Source: Brevibacillus_H sp041920465
Lineage (GTDB): Bacteria > Bacillota > Bacilli > Brevibacillales > Brevibacillaceae
Assembly: GCA_041920465.1 (NCBI GenBank)
Contig: JBHGXW010000019.1
Location: forward strand, 95,489-159,488
Length of the DNA stretch: 64,000 bases
Direction: 5' to 3'
The position numbers were made by a program, and so were the translations under genes. This document shows positions 51,819 to 60,166 of the stretch, piece after piece. The notes under the pieces are model-generated. The model made no database searches. It saw nothing but the letters and a program-made list of their open reading frames with translations, and was not told where the DNA came from. How positions within the stretch are numbered: the stretch's first letter is position 1; each line of letters begins with the position of its first letter.

Positions 51819-52166
51819 TTGTCAGACACAAAAGTGCCGACTGCCGTCGTACGTCTGAGCTCACAGGCGTTTCTCATTTTATGCCGCATGTTTGACGGCT
51901 TTTATGATGATTTGAAAAAACAACATGGGATGGATGCGTTAACTGAGTCGATTGCCCAGTCATTGCTGGGCGGGGTAACCTACCTGCAAGAACAAGCCAA
52001 TCCGCCCAAGGAGTTGGCGATTGAGTTTACCTATCAGGAAATCTTTTTCTTGCAGAAGCTGGTTCGTGAAGTGCTGACACGCATGCCGGATACGGATGAC
52101 CAGCAAAAAACCAGAGGTTGGCTTGAGCACTGTATTGCCGCATTTGAATGGGCGACAGCTAGCTAG
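51819..52166 (+). CDS. Small helical protein, 115 aa, unknown
   Basis: Starts with TTG behind ACGGAGGAAGATACG and encodes MSDTKVPTAVVRLSSQAFL at the start. It is mostly helical and soluble (LTESIAQSLLGGVTYLQ, YQEIFFLQKLVREVL). The frame opens earlier at a TTG (51795), which would place the ribosome site inside the gene. No family recognised. Confidence 0.6.
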   Translation: MSDTKVPTAVVRLSSQAFLILCRMFDGFYDDLKKQHGMDALTESIAQSLLGGVTYLQEQANPPKELAIEFTYQEIFFLQKLVREVLTRMPDTDDQQKTRGWLEHCIAAFEWATAS

Positions 52167-52195
52167 ACTAGGATCATGAATAGAACACTGCTATA

Positions 52196-52224
52196 TTTAC
52201 AAAAGCTTTTCCGCGTGATACTGT
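52196..52224 (+). promoter_or_regulatory. Promoter of the TPP-riboswitch operon
   Basis: TTTACA (52196-52201), 17-nt spacer, TACTGT (52219-52224), about 30 bp before the riboswitch. Confidence 0.6.
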
Positions 52225-52250
52225 AAGGTGTAGTCAAATTGCATATGAGA

Positions 52251-52349
52251 GTACCAAGCGGGGGTCGAGCATCGTCGGCTGAGAGTGTAACGAGTGTGTT
52301 ACTTACCGTATGAACCTGAACTGGGTTATGCCAGCGGAGGGAGAGGTAT
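52251..52349 (+). ncRNA. TPP riboswitch (THI element)
   Basis: The conserved thiamine pyrophosphate aptamer is clear: GCGGGGGTCGAGC, GGCTGAGAG, then ACCGTATGAACCTGA and CTGGGTTATGCCAGCGGAGGG. TACC (52252-52255) pairs with GGTA (52345-52348) as the closing P1 stem. It should bind TPP and lower expression of the downstream importer when thiamine is plentiful. Confidence 0.95.
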
Positions 52350-52435
52350 TGAAGCATAGAATCTTTGCCGTTTATCTTTGCCGTTTTAAGATTGTTTCAG
52401 GAAACGTCTGAAACGGTGCGGCAGTTCATGCAGAT

Positions 52436-52463
52436 AACCATCCGCAGGCGGGTGGTTTTTTTA
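52436..52463 (+). terminator. Riboswitch expression-platform terminator 1
   Basis: AACCATCCGC pairs with GCGGGTGGTT and is followed by TTTTTT. A GTTTCAG/CTGAAAC stem (about 52394-52414) upstream may be part of the switch. It lies about 90 nt after the aptamer. Confidence 0.8.
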
Positions 52464-52488
52464 TTGGACTCCCCCGAGTGATGGGTTC

Positions 52489-52542
52489 AGCCCCTCTTGT
52501 CTGGTCGAACCCTACAATGTGACAGAAGGGGCTTTTCTTCAT
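52489..52542 (+). terminator. Second tandem terminator before thiZ
   Basis: AGCCCCTCTTGTC pairs with GACAGAAGGGGCT (12 of 13 positions), followed by TTTTCTTC. It lies between the first terminator and the thiZ ribosome site. Confidence 0.7.
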
Positions 52543-52569
52543 CTATCCAGAGAGTAAGGAGGATGGTTT

Positions 52570-53361
52570 TTGACGAGTAAGCTTACGTTTCACCAGGTTT
52601 ATTTTCACTATGAAAATGTTCCGATCTTCGAGGAGTTCTCGTTCGATGTCAAACAAGGCGAGTTTGTCAGCCTGATTGGGCCGAGCGGCATCGGGAAGAG
52701 CACCTTGTTCCAACTGGCTACCGGTTTGCTTACCCCTGAGAAAGGAGAAATCTTGCTGGACGGAACTGTCGTCCACAACAGATTAGGGAAGGTAGCTTAT
52801 ATGCCGCAGCAGGATTTGCTGCTGCCATGGCGGACGGTTATGCAAAACGCAACCCTTCCGTTGGAGATTCAGGGAGTTTCGGCTAATGTTGCGAAGGCCA
52901 AAGTAGAAGAACAGCTTCCCGTGTTCGGCTTGGAGAAGTTTGCCGATGCCTATCCCGACCAACTCTCCGGCGGAATGCGGCAGCGAGTCTCTTTACTGAG
53001 GGCCACATTGACCGGATCGGACCTTATTTTGCTTGATGAGCCGTTCAGTTCGCTTGACGGTATCACGCGGATTCAGATGCAAGAGTGGCTGCTCACCCTT
53101 TGGCGAAAGCTGGGCTGCACCGTCATCATGATTACCCACGATCTGGATGAGGCAATTCTTTTATCTGATCGGGTGTTGGTCGTAAAAGAGCGGCCGATCA
53201 GGCAAGTCCATGAAGTGATCGTTCCGCTAGAACGCAGTTTACAGAGCCGCTCCCGCAACTTGCCGGACTTTATCCGTACGAGAGAGAGAATATGGGGGTT
53301 ACTTCGCTCGCTTGATATGGAGGAAAACAGGGAAGGGGGATTGGGTGATGAAGACCAATAA
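52570..53361 (+). CDS. thiZ: Thiamine-precursor ABC transporter ATPase
   Basis: A 263-residue importer ATPase: Walker A GPSGIGKST (about 38-46), Q-loop YMPQQDLLLPWRTV, signature LSGGMRQRVSLLRA, Walker B ILLDEPFSSLD and switch His in MITHDLDEAI. It resembles the nitrate/taurine/HMP (ThiZ) group. It starts with TTG behind AAGGAGGATGG. The preceding TPP riboswitch identifies the system as thiamine-related. Confidence 0.88.
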   Translation: MTSKLTFHQVYFHYENVPIFEEFSFDVKQGEFVSLIGPSGIGKSTLFQLATGLLTPEKGEILLDGTVVHNRLGKVAYMPQQDLLLPWRTVMQNATLPLEIQGVSANVAKAKVEEQLPVFGLEKFADAYPDQLSGGMRQRVSLLRATLTGSDLILLDEPFSSLDGITRIQMQEWLLTLWRKLGCTVIMITHDLDEAILLSDRVLVVKERPIRQVHEVIVPLERSLQSRSRNLPDFIRTRERIWGLLRSLDMEENREGGLGDEDQ

Positions 53362-54118
53362 GGATTACGACGCTTCTTATTTCGTCATCTCGGTCATTGG
53401 CTTTCTGCTGGTGTGGGAAGCGGTGTGCCGATTTGCCAATGTCCCTGCGTTCATCTTGCCCAAACCATCCCAGGTACTCTTTTCGCTTTGGGAGCTTCGT
53501 GACCTTCTGTTCGGATTGCATTTGTGGGCGACTTTAGAAGAGGTGGCACTCGGGCTCGTCTGTTCCGTTTTTTTCGGAGTAGCGCTTGCTGTGTTGATGA
53601 GATTAAGCCCTCCGATTGAAAAAATGATCTATCCTCACATTGTCATCTCACAAACGATCCCGATGATTGCACTCTCCCCCATATTCATCATGTGGTTTGG
53701 CTACAGTTTAACGGGAAAGATTGCCATTTCCGTTCTCTTTACGTTTTTTCCGATCGTGGTCAGCATGTACGACGGGTTAGGTTCAGCTCCCAAAGAGATG
53801 ATTGATCTTTTGCGTACGATGGGAGCCAATCGCTGGCAAATTTTTTGGAAACTGCAAGTCCCCTCCAGCCTGCCTTACTTTTTCAGCGGTCTGAAAGTAG
53901 CAGCTACCTATAGCGTGGCAGGTGCGACCATCGGGGAATGGCTGGGTGCCAGTGAAGGGCTTGGCTATTTCGGCAGACGGGCTTCGGGCAACTTCCAGTC
54001 ATCTGCTCTGTTTGCTTCCATTCTCATTTTATCTGCAATAGGTATACTTTTATTTGTCCTAGCCTCCCGTTTGGAGAAGCGATTTGTTTATAAAAAAAGA
54101 AAAGGAGTCTCATCATGA
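53348..54118 (+). CDS. thiX: Thiamine-precursor ABC transporter permease
   Basis: A 256-residue permease with about six membrane segments, of the SsuC/ThiX type. The EAA-like loop is MIDLLRTMGANRWQIFWKLQ-VPSSLPYFFSGLKVA. ATG 53348 (GGGGG upstream) overlaps thiZ by 14 bp. It forms the channel of the importer. Confidence 0.88.
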   Translation: MKTNKDYDASYFVISVIGFLLVWEAVCRFANVPAFILPKPSQVLFSLWELRDLLFGLHLWATLEEVALGLVCSVFFGVALAVLMRLSPPIEKMIYPHIVISQTIPMIALSPIFIMWFGYSLTGKIAISVLFTFFPIVVSMYDGLGSAPKEMIDLLRTMGANRWQIFWKLQVPSSLPYFFSGLKVAATYSVAGATIGEWLGASEGLGYFGRRASGNFQSSALFASILILSAIGILLFVLASRLEKRFVYKKRKGVSS

Positions 54119-55152
54119 AAAAATCAGTCTCACGTCTCGCTTATGCTTTGTTAAGTTTTACGCTCGCCGGCTTTGTGGCTGCCTGCGCAAGCCAGCAGCC
54201 ACCGGCACAATCTCAATCAGGCAATTCATCCCAAGCCGCGCAGCCGGAAGAAGAGATTACGGTAGCACTCGACTGGTACCCTAATGCCGTGCATTCTTTT
54301 CTTTACGCTGCCGAAAAGCAGGGCTACTTCAAGGACGAGCATCTAAAAGTGAATCTGCAAATGCCTTCCGACGCCAGTGATCCGTTGAAAATGGCGGCTG
54401 CCGGGCAGGTAGATGCGGCTATCAGCTATCAATCCCAAATGATTCAGGCCCGTTCGGAAGGAGTTCCCGTGGTATCTGTCGCCGCTCTTGTTTACAAACC
54501 GCTAAACGTCTTGATGGTACGCAAAGACAGCGGTATTCAATCACCCAAAGACCTTGCCGGCAAAACGATCGGATATCCCTCCATTCCGCTTGATGAAAAA
54601 ATTGTTCGGGAAATGGTAAAGAATGACGGGGGAGACGACAGCAAGATCAAGTTTACCGATATCGGCTATGACATCGTTCCGTCCTTGACCGCCAAAAAGG
54701 TGGATGCGGTGATCGGCGGTTATATCAACCACGAGAAGCTTATCTTGGAAAAGAATGGCATTCCGGTAAACGCCTTTGCACCCAATGATTATGGCGTGCC
54801 GAACTTCTATGAACTGGTTATGGCCACCAGTGATGACACATTGGCCAAGAAACAAAAAGCGCTGGAAGCATTCTTGCGCGCTGCCCAAAAAGGACAAGCG
54901 TATGTGACCAGTCATAAAACGGATGCGTTACAAGACCTCTTGTCCAATCAAGCCAAAGAATTCCCGCTTGATTCTTCCGTAGAAACCAAAAGTCTGGACA
55001 TTCTCTTGCCTTTGATGGATGCTGGCGGCGGAAAGCCTTTTGGCACCCAAGATCCTGCTGCTTGGCAGACCTCTATCGACTGGATGAAAAAAGTTGGGCT
55101 GATTACCACCGACGTCAAAGTGGATCAAATAATGAAAAATCTTGTGCAATAA
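54115..55152 (+). CDS. thiY: Thiamine-precursor substrate-binding lipoprotein (NMT1/THI5-like)
   Basis: A 345-residue lipoprotein: signal peptide with lipobox FVAAC (lipid at about Cys24), a short linker, then an NMT1/THI5-like binding domain (VALDWYPNAVHSFLYAAEKQ, GYFKDEHLKVNL). The DWYPNAxH motif is typical of ThiY proteins that bind formylaminopyrimidine, an HMP breakdown product. The start overlaps thiX by ATGA. Family plus TPP riboswitch make the substrate assignment good, although the exact pyrimidine is inferred. Confidence 0.9.
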   Translation: MKKSVSRLAYALLSFTLAGFVAACASQQPPAQSQSGNSSQAAQPEEEITVALDWYPNAVHSFLYAAEKQGYFKDEHLKVNLQMPSDASDPLKMAAAGQVDAAISYQSQMIQARSEGVPVVSVAALVYKPLNVLMVRKDSGIQSPKDLAGKTIGYPSIPLDEKIVREMVKNDGGDDSKIKFTDIGYDIVPSLTAKKVDAVIGGYINHEKLILEKNGIPVNAFAPNDYGVPNFYELVMATSDDTLAKKQKALEAFLRAAQKGQAYVTSHKTDALQDLLSNQAKEFPLDSSVETKSLDILLPLMDAGGGKPFGTQDPAAWQTSIDWMKKVGLITTDVKVDQIMKNLVQ

Positions 55153-55156
55153 AAAG

Positions 55157-55190
55157 TTGGGCGTTCTGAAAGGGGCGCCTTTTCTTTTGG
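55157..55190 (+). terminator. Weak terminator after thiY
   Basis: GGCG pairs with CGCC around about 12 nt, followed by TTTTCTTTT. Short stem. Confidence 0.5.
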
Positions 55191-55301
55191 CATCATATCT
55201 TGTAAATTGTACAAGGATACGTTAATGAAGCCCTGTTTGGTTGATTGAAAACGGCTGAAAAGCCAACACTTTAGAAAAGATAGTTCATTGGAGGTGGTAC
55301 G

Positions 55302-56210
55302 GTGAAAAACCGCATCTATCGAATTGGTTATGACTGCGTGAGTCGGCGCGAGCTGCTGGAACGATTGGAGCTTAGGGAGTGCCTTTTAGTCGAACACAAA
55401 CGGTTACCATCCGAAGCCTCCGAATGGGAACAAGAGGTTGCGCCTGAAGAGGAGCGTCATATGATTTTGGTACGGTATCAATCCAGGCCGAGCGAGTGGA
55501 TTACGTTCACCGGCCTGTATCAGATTTTGGCCCGTGAACCGATCCCATGGGTTGATCTGCCGTTTGAGTACCATTTGTTCGGGGTTGAGTTAATCCCTGG
55601 AAATATCCGGCGTGAAAAGGCTCCCCAAGCGAGAATTCCCGCCCGAACCAAGCTGCAGGTGGCAGCCATTCGCGGTGAGACGGTGTTCGTTACGGTTCCG
55701 GGCCATCCTTCCCGCAAATATGAAATGTCTCTTGGCCATGCCCGCTTTGCCAAGGACTTCCCTACTGAACTGGAGCTAAAAGTGCAAGTATTTGCCTTCC
55801 CTCCGCGGCCCGATATCTTCGTGGATTGGCTGTTACAGGAAGGGCGCAAGAGCGGGGTAGTTACGCTTCCGACCGGGGAAAGGGTGGAACGGTCCGCTTT
55901 TCAGGTATGGGATCAAATGCGCAAAGAATATGGCATTAGCGAAAGCGCTGCTTTGGTTGCGATCAAACAGGCATTGATCGTATTGGACCGGGCCGGTTTG
56001 GAAACAGAGTTTCCCTTTCCCAATCAGGAAGTTTCCGATTTGTCCGCGATGACGGATGCCGAACGAGATGCCTTTTATTCCTACCACACGGTCAAAGCGT
56101 CCCTTGCTGCAGTTGCAGCACTGCTTACCACCGATCCAAGAGATCCCCTTCAAGATCTGTTGTTAATGGAAATAATGCTGGAACAGCAGGTAAATCGCAG
56201 GCGGAATTAA
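55302..56210 (+). CDS. Hypothetical protein, 302 aa
   Basis: A soluble, charged protein starting with GTG behind TGGAGGTGGTACG. Recognisable sub-parts are only structural: a beta-rich N-terminal two-thirds (WITFTGLYQILAREPIPWVD, VAAIRGETVFVTVPGHPSRK) and a helical C-terminus (AVAALLTTDPRDPLQDLLLM). No signal peptide. It stands alone between two intergenic regions. I do not recognise the family. Confidence 0.65.
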   Translation: MKNRIYRIGYDCVSRRELLERLELRECLLVEHKRLPSEASEWEQEVAPEEERHMILVRYQSRPSEWITFTGLYQILAREPIPWVDLPFEYHLFGVELIPGNIRREKAPQARIPARTKLQVAAIRGETVFVTVPGHPSRKYEMSLGHARFAKDFPTELELKVQVFAFPPRPDIFVDWLLQEGRKSGVVTLPTGERVERSAFQVWDQMRKEYGISESAALVAIKQALIVLDRAGLETEFPFPNQEVSDLSAMTDAERDAFYSYHTVKASLAAVAALLTTDPRDPLQDLLLMEIMLEQQVNRRRN

Positions 56211-56276
56211 ACCGCTTGCTCATTCTGTTGTTTCCTTTATTTTCTTTACAAAATTGTAATAAAACATCCAAAATTA

Positions 56277-56327
56277 ATTGAATCGTTTTCAACATGTTTA
56301 TGCTACGGTAAAGGAAAACGGTTACAT
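56277..56327. promoter_or_regulatory. Two cre-like sites upstream of the MaoC-CoA-transferase operon
   Basis: Each of 56277-56292 (read on the minus strand) and 56312-56327 (plus strand) matches the CcpA operator consensus WTGNAANCGNWWNCA with one mismatch. They lie 30-80 bp before the MaoC start codon. Confidence 0.4.
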
Positions 56328-56358
56328 GACAATAGATGCCTGGAATGGGAGGAAGTAG

Positions 56359-56778
56359 ATGATTCGAGAACTGAGGTACGAAGATATCGAGGTAGGGGAT
56401 CAAGCATCGTTCTCCAAAACAATCAGTGAAATCGATATTTATCAGTTTGCCGGAATAACAGGTGATTTTAACCCGATGCATGTTGATCAGGAATATGCAC
56501 GTACTACTTTTTTCGGTGATCGTATTGCGCACGGCATGTTGACTGCAAGCTTCATCTCAACTGTACTCGGCATGAAACTGCCAGGCCCTAATACGATCTA
56601 TTTGAGCCAGAGCGTCAAATTCCTTGCGCCTGTTAAAATCGGCGATACCATTCGTGTGACTGCGGAAGTAATCGAAAAGAACGATGCAAAACGTCAGATC
56701 CGCTTGCGTACAACCATCGTGAATCAGCAGGGTACAACAGTGGTCGACGGTGAAGCTCTTGTAATGAAGAAAGGATGA
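56359..56778 (+). CDS. MaoC-like (R)-specific enoyl-CoA hydratase
   Basis: A 139-residue hot-dog-fold protein. The MaoC/R-hydratase active-site stretch is FAGITGDFNPMHVDQEYA (catalytic Asp and His), followed by GDRIAHGMLTASFIS. These enzymes hydrate trans-2-enoyl-CoA. GGGAGGAAG precedes the ATG. It is 7 bp from the CoA-transferase gene, so both likely act on the same acyl-CoA. Confidence 0.88.
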   Translation: MIRELRYEDIEVGDQASFSKTISEIDIYQFAGITGDFNPMHVDQEYARTTFFGDRIAHGMLTASFISTVLGMKLPGPNTIYLSQSVKFLAPVKIGDTIRVTAEVIEKNDAKRQIRLRTTIVNQQGTTVVDGEALVMKKG

Positions 56779-56785
56779 CAACAAG

Positions 56786-58072
56786 GTGATTCCGCAAATG
56801 ACAGGAAAACGGCAAACAGCAGAAGAATTGCTTCAATTTATCAAAGATGGCGACGATATTATCATTCCTCTGGCAAACGGTGAACCACAGGTCTTGTTAG
56901 ACGCGTTGGAAGCGAATGCGAAGCGGTATCGTAACGTCCGGATTCACCAAATGCACGCCTTAAAAGAACGACCGTACATTCACGGAGAATTTCCCGGACA
57001 TCTTCGACATGTGGCCTATTTCTTAAGCGGCGCTACCCGCAAAGCGTACTGGGAAGGAACGTGTGATCTGGTGCCCAACCACTTCCATGAGATGCCGCGT
57101 TTGTTGAAAGAGACGACCAAAACTTCTCTGATCATGGCCTGCGCCTCTCCTTTGGATCAACATGGTTACTTCTCATTAGGCACCCAGGCGGATTACGTCG
57201 CTTCCTTTATTGGAAAAGTGCCGTTTATTCTGGAAGTGAATTCCCAGATGCCGCGAACATTCGGAAATAATCAGATTCACATTAGCCAGGTGGCAGGATT
57301 TATCGAAGTGGATTATCCGTTGACCGAGTCGAAACAGCCGGAGATTACCGAAATTGATGAAAAGATTGCCGACCTGGTTGCTGAGAGGATTGAACACGGC
57401 TCTACACTGCAAGTGGGAATCGGCGCGATACCCAATGCGATTTTGACCAGGCTAACGAATCATCAGAACTTGGGGATTCACACGGAACTGCTGTCTGACG
57501 GTGTAGTAGACCTTGTTGAAGCAGGGGTGGTGACGGGTATTCACAAAACGACTCACCGCGGAAAAATGGTTTGTACTTTTGCTTTGGGAACCAAGCGTTT
57601 ATATCGCTTCATTCATGAAAATGCGGGGGTTGAGTTCCTTTCCGTTGACTTGGTGAACGATCCCCGCGAAATTGCGAAGGAAAAACGAATCGTTTCGATT
57701 AATGCGACCACTGAGGTGGATTTCTTCGGTCAGTGCGCGTCTGAGACAATCGGGGGGCGTTACTACAGTTCAAGCGGAGGCCAGTCCGATTTTGCGCGGG
57801 GTGCGCGTTTTGCACAAGAAGGCAAAGGGTTTATTTGCATGCACTCAACGACGAAACAAGGGGCTATTTCACGCATTCGCCCGCAGCTTTCGATCGGCTC
57901 GGTTGTAACCACGTCCAAAAATGATGTTGATCATGTAGTGACCGAGTATGGAGTCGCTTCCCTCCGCGGCAAAAGTATCCGGGAGCGAACCAAGGAATTG
58001 ATTGCCATTGCCCATCCGAAGTTTCGAGAGGAATTATTGTTTGAAGCGAAAAAACACGGATTTATGCTGTAA
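56786..58072 (+). CDS. Acetyl-CoA hydrolase/transferase family protein
   Basis: A 428-residue CoA-transferase of the 4-hydroxybutyrate/butyrate CoA-transferase group. Visible are VGIGAIPNAILTRL, LGIHTELLSDGVVDLVEAGV, INATTEVDFFGQCASE and the conserved AYGVASLRGKS-like VTEYGVASLRGKSIRERT. The catalytic Glu of this family is expected in the ATTEVDFFGQ segment. The start is GTG 56786 or ATG 56798; each has a weak GGA/AAGGTG site. Its partner acid is unknown. Confidence 0.87.
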   Translation: MIPQMTGKRQTAEELLQFIKDGDDIIIPLANGEPQVLLDALEANAKRYRNVRIHQMHALKERPYIHGEFPGHLRHVAYFLSGATRKAYWEGTCDLVPNHFHEMPRLLKETTKTSLIMACASPLDQHGYFSLGTQADYVASFIGKVPFILEVNSQMPRTFGNNQIHISQVAGFIEVDYPLTESKQPEITEIDEKIADLVAERIEHGSTLQVGIGAIPNAILTRLTNHQNLGIHTELLSDGVVDLVEAGVVTGIHKTTHRGKMVCTFALGTKRLYRFIHENAGVEFLSVDLVNDPREIAKEKRIVSINATTEVDFFGQCASETIGGRYYSSSGGQSDFARGARFAQEGKGFICMHSTTKQGAISRIRPQLSIGSVVTTSKNDVDHVVTEYGVASLRGKSIRERTKELIAIAHPKFREELLFEAKKHGFML

Positions 58073-58112
58073 TATTCTTGTAAGCCCGAAAATCGGATAC
58101 AGTTCCCTTTTA

Positions 58113-58160
58113 AGTCCCAGCCCGAAGAAGCGTACGCTATCGTGGGTGGGCTTTTTTCAT
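58113..58160 (+). terminator. Terminator of the CoA-transferase operon (GGTGGG element, copy f)
   Basis: AGCCC pairs with GGGCT via an AAGCGTACGCTATCGTGGGTGGGCT region, followed by TTTTTTC. Contains the CGCTATCGT-GGGTGGG string also seen in copy a (11779-11836). Confidence 0.75.
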
Positions 58161-58253
58161 ATCCCATTATTCTCGTGTTCATGATATGATGGTATTGTAC
58201 AGAAAACGCTTACAATTATGACTATTGTGATTTTCTCAAGGAGGCTTGCTGCA

Positions 58254-60017
58254 ATGAATCGTGTAGAATCCGATTTTTCGCTTGTACGTGTTCCTGCTCA
58301 CCTCAAACAATTTGTGGTTGAGCAAGATTATGATCAATATACACCGATCGATCAAGCCGTCTGGAGATATGTCATGCGCCAGAACAGCCACTTTTTAGGG
58401 CAGAGAGCGCATGAAGCGTATTTGGAAGGGTTGCGCACGTCTGGCATCAGTATTGAGCGAATCCCCAATATCAAAGAAATGAATGAATCACTAGCCCAAA
58501 TCGGATGGGGAGCGGTGACGATTGACGGATTTATCCCGGCAGTAGCGTTCTTCGATTTTCAGGCACACGGCATCCTGCCGATTGCCTGTGACATTCGACA
58601 ATATGACCATATCGCCTATACGCCTGCTCCTGATATCATCCATGAGGCAGCCGGTCATGCTCCAATCATTAAGGACGAGAAGTATCGGACATATCTCAAA
58701 ATTTTTGGTGATATTGGGTCGCGTGCCATCTCTTCGAGGGAAGATTATGAGGTATACGAAGCGATTCGTCTATTGTCGATCGTAAAAGAGGATCCCGAGG
58801 CAACCCCGGAGCAAATCGCAGCAGCCGAACGTGATCTGGACGAGAAGATAAAAGCGGTAAAAGAAGTGTCCGAAGCTGCTCAATTGTCGCGTTTATATTG
58901 GTGGACGGTTGAATATGGATTGATTGGAGACTTGGACAATCCCCAAATATACGGGGCAGGTCTCTTATCCTCGGTTGGCGAAAGCATGAGCTGTCTTCTG
59001 CCGGATGTAGCCAAGATCCCTTTTTCTTTGGAGGCGTGCATTCAAACTGATTTCGATATTACCAAGCCTCAGCCTCAGCTTTTTGTCTGTCAAAACTTTG
59101 ATCAATTGATTGAAGCGGTTCAGGAATTCGCCAAAACGATGGCCATGTCGGTAGGCGGGACCGAAAGCTTGGAGAAAGCCAAGCAGATGGGGCAAATCGC
59201 GACGGCCGTCTACAGCTCAGGCCTGCAGGTAAGCGGGGTATTCCATGATTTCGAATATGATGAGACGGGAGAAGCGGTCTACCTGAAGACCACGGGACCC
59301 ACCGCCCTTGCTTTTCGTGATAAACAATTGACAGGACACGGCAAAGAGTATCATCGGGAAGGCTTTGGTTCTCCGATTGGAATGCTGCGTGATTCTGCCA
59401 AAACGTTGGAATCTTATTCGGACGAGGAACTTACAGCCGCGGGCATCTGCCTTGATCAGCCAGCTCATTTACAGTTCGCCTCCGGTGTGGAAGTGAAAGG
59501 AATTGTTCGCTACGTGCACCGTGAACAAGGCAGCATTATTTTGATTGGCTTTGATGAATGCAGTGTCACTTATCAAGGCAAGGTACTGTTTCAGGCGGAG
59601 TGGGGGACTTACGATATGGCAGTAGGTGAAAAAATTACTTCTGTCTTTGCCGGAGCCGCTGATCGTGAAGAGTTTGCTGTCGGGACGCATCAGCCATCCG
59701 ATGTTAAGACCAGAAGACCAACATACTCTGTAGAAATTCAACGACTTCACCACCTGTTCCGAGACATAAGAACGCTTCGAGAGTCACATCCTGATGAGAA
59801 GCAGGTACAGCTGGAAGTAACGCGGATTATGGCCGAGCTTGACCAGTCTTATCCCGAAGAATGGCTGCTTCGTCTGGAGATATTGGAAATATTAATCGAT
59901 CAACGAATACTTCCAGATAGTCAAACAGTCCTTCGCAGTCAGTTGGAGCATCTCGCCTCCGTGAACCCGGAGATTAGCCAATTGATACACAACGGTTTGT
60001 CTCTCTTGCCGTCTTAA
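58254..60017 (+). CDS. phhA: Phenylalanine 4-monooxygenase-like aromatic amino acid hydroxylase
   Basis: A 587-residue protein, far longer than the about 260-300 residues of proteobacterial PhhA. The N-terminal half is the pterin-dependent hydroxylase domain: IPAVAFFDFQAHGILPIACD-like GFIPAVAFFDFQ, iron ligands in IIHEAAGHAP (two His, about 130-136) and Glu in YWWTVEYGLIG (about 220). The C-terminal about 270 residues, with GSPIGMLRDSAKTLESY and VKTRRPTYSVEIQRLH, are an extension also present in Bacillus cereus-type enzymes. It should hydroxylate Phe to Tyr, with pterin supplied elsewhere. ATG 58254 follows AAGGAGG. Confidence 0.87.
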   Translation: MNRVESDFSLVRVPAHLKQFVVEQDYDQYTPIDQAVWRYVMRQNSHFLGQRAHEAYLEGLRTSGISIERIPNIKEMNESLAQIGWGAVTIDGFIPAVAFFDFQAHGILPIACDIRQYDHIAYTPAPDIIHEAAGHAPIIKDEKYRTYLKIFGDIGSRAISSREDYEVYEAIRLLSIVKEDPEATPEQIAAAERDLDEKIKAVKEVSEAAQLSRLYWWTVEYGLIGDLDNPQIYGAGLLSSVGESMSCLLPDVAKIPFSLEACIQTDFDITKPQPQLFVCQNFDQLIEAVQEFAKTMAMSVGGTESLEKAKQMGQIATAVYSSGLQVSGVFHDFEYDETGEAVYLKTTGPTALAFRDKQLTGHGKEYHREGFGSPIGMLRDSAKTLESYSDEELTAAGICLDQPAHLQFASGVEVKGIVRYVHREQGSIILIGFDECSVTYQGKVLFQAEWGTYDMAVGEKITSVFAGAADREEFAVGTHQPSDVKTRRPTYSVEIQRLHHLFRDIRTLRESHPDEKQVQLEVTRIMAELDQSYPEEWLLRLEILEILIDQRILPDSQTVLRSQLEHLASVNPEISQLIHNGLSLLPS

Positions 60018-60033
60018 CGTCTTAACTTGTGAA

Positions 60034-60070
60034 AAACACACTACTGTTTTGAGTGGTGTGTTTTTTTTAT
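60034..60070 (+). terminator. Terminator after the hydroxylase gene
   Basis: AACACACTACT pairs with AGTGGTGTGTT (one G-T pair), followed by TTTTTTT. Confidence 0.9.
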
Positions 60071-60166
60071 AACAGACTTACCTTTACGAATAATTCATTT
60101 AGCAGGTAAAATAAGGATGGGCGAGATCACTCCATAGGGTGAACTTAATTGAGAGGATACAAGAAA

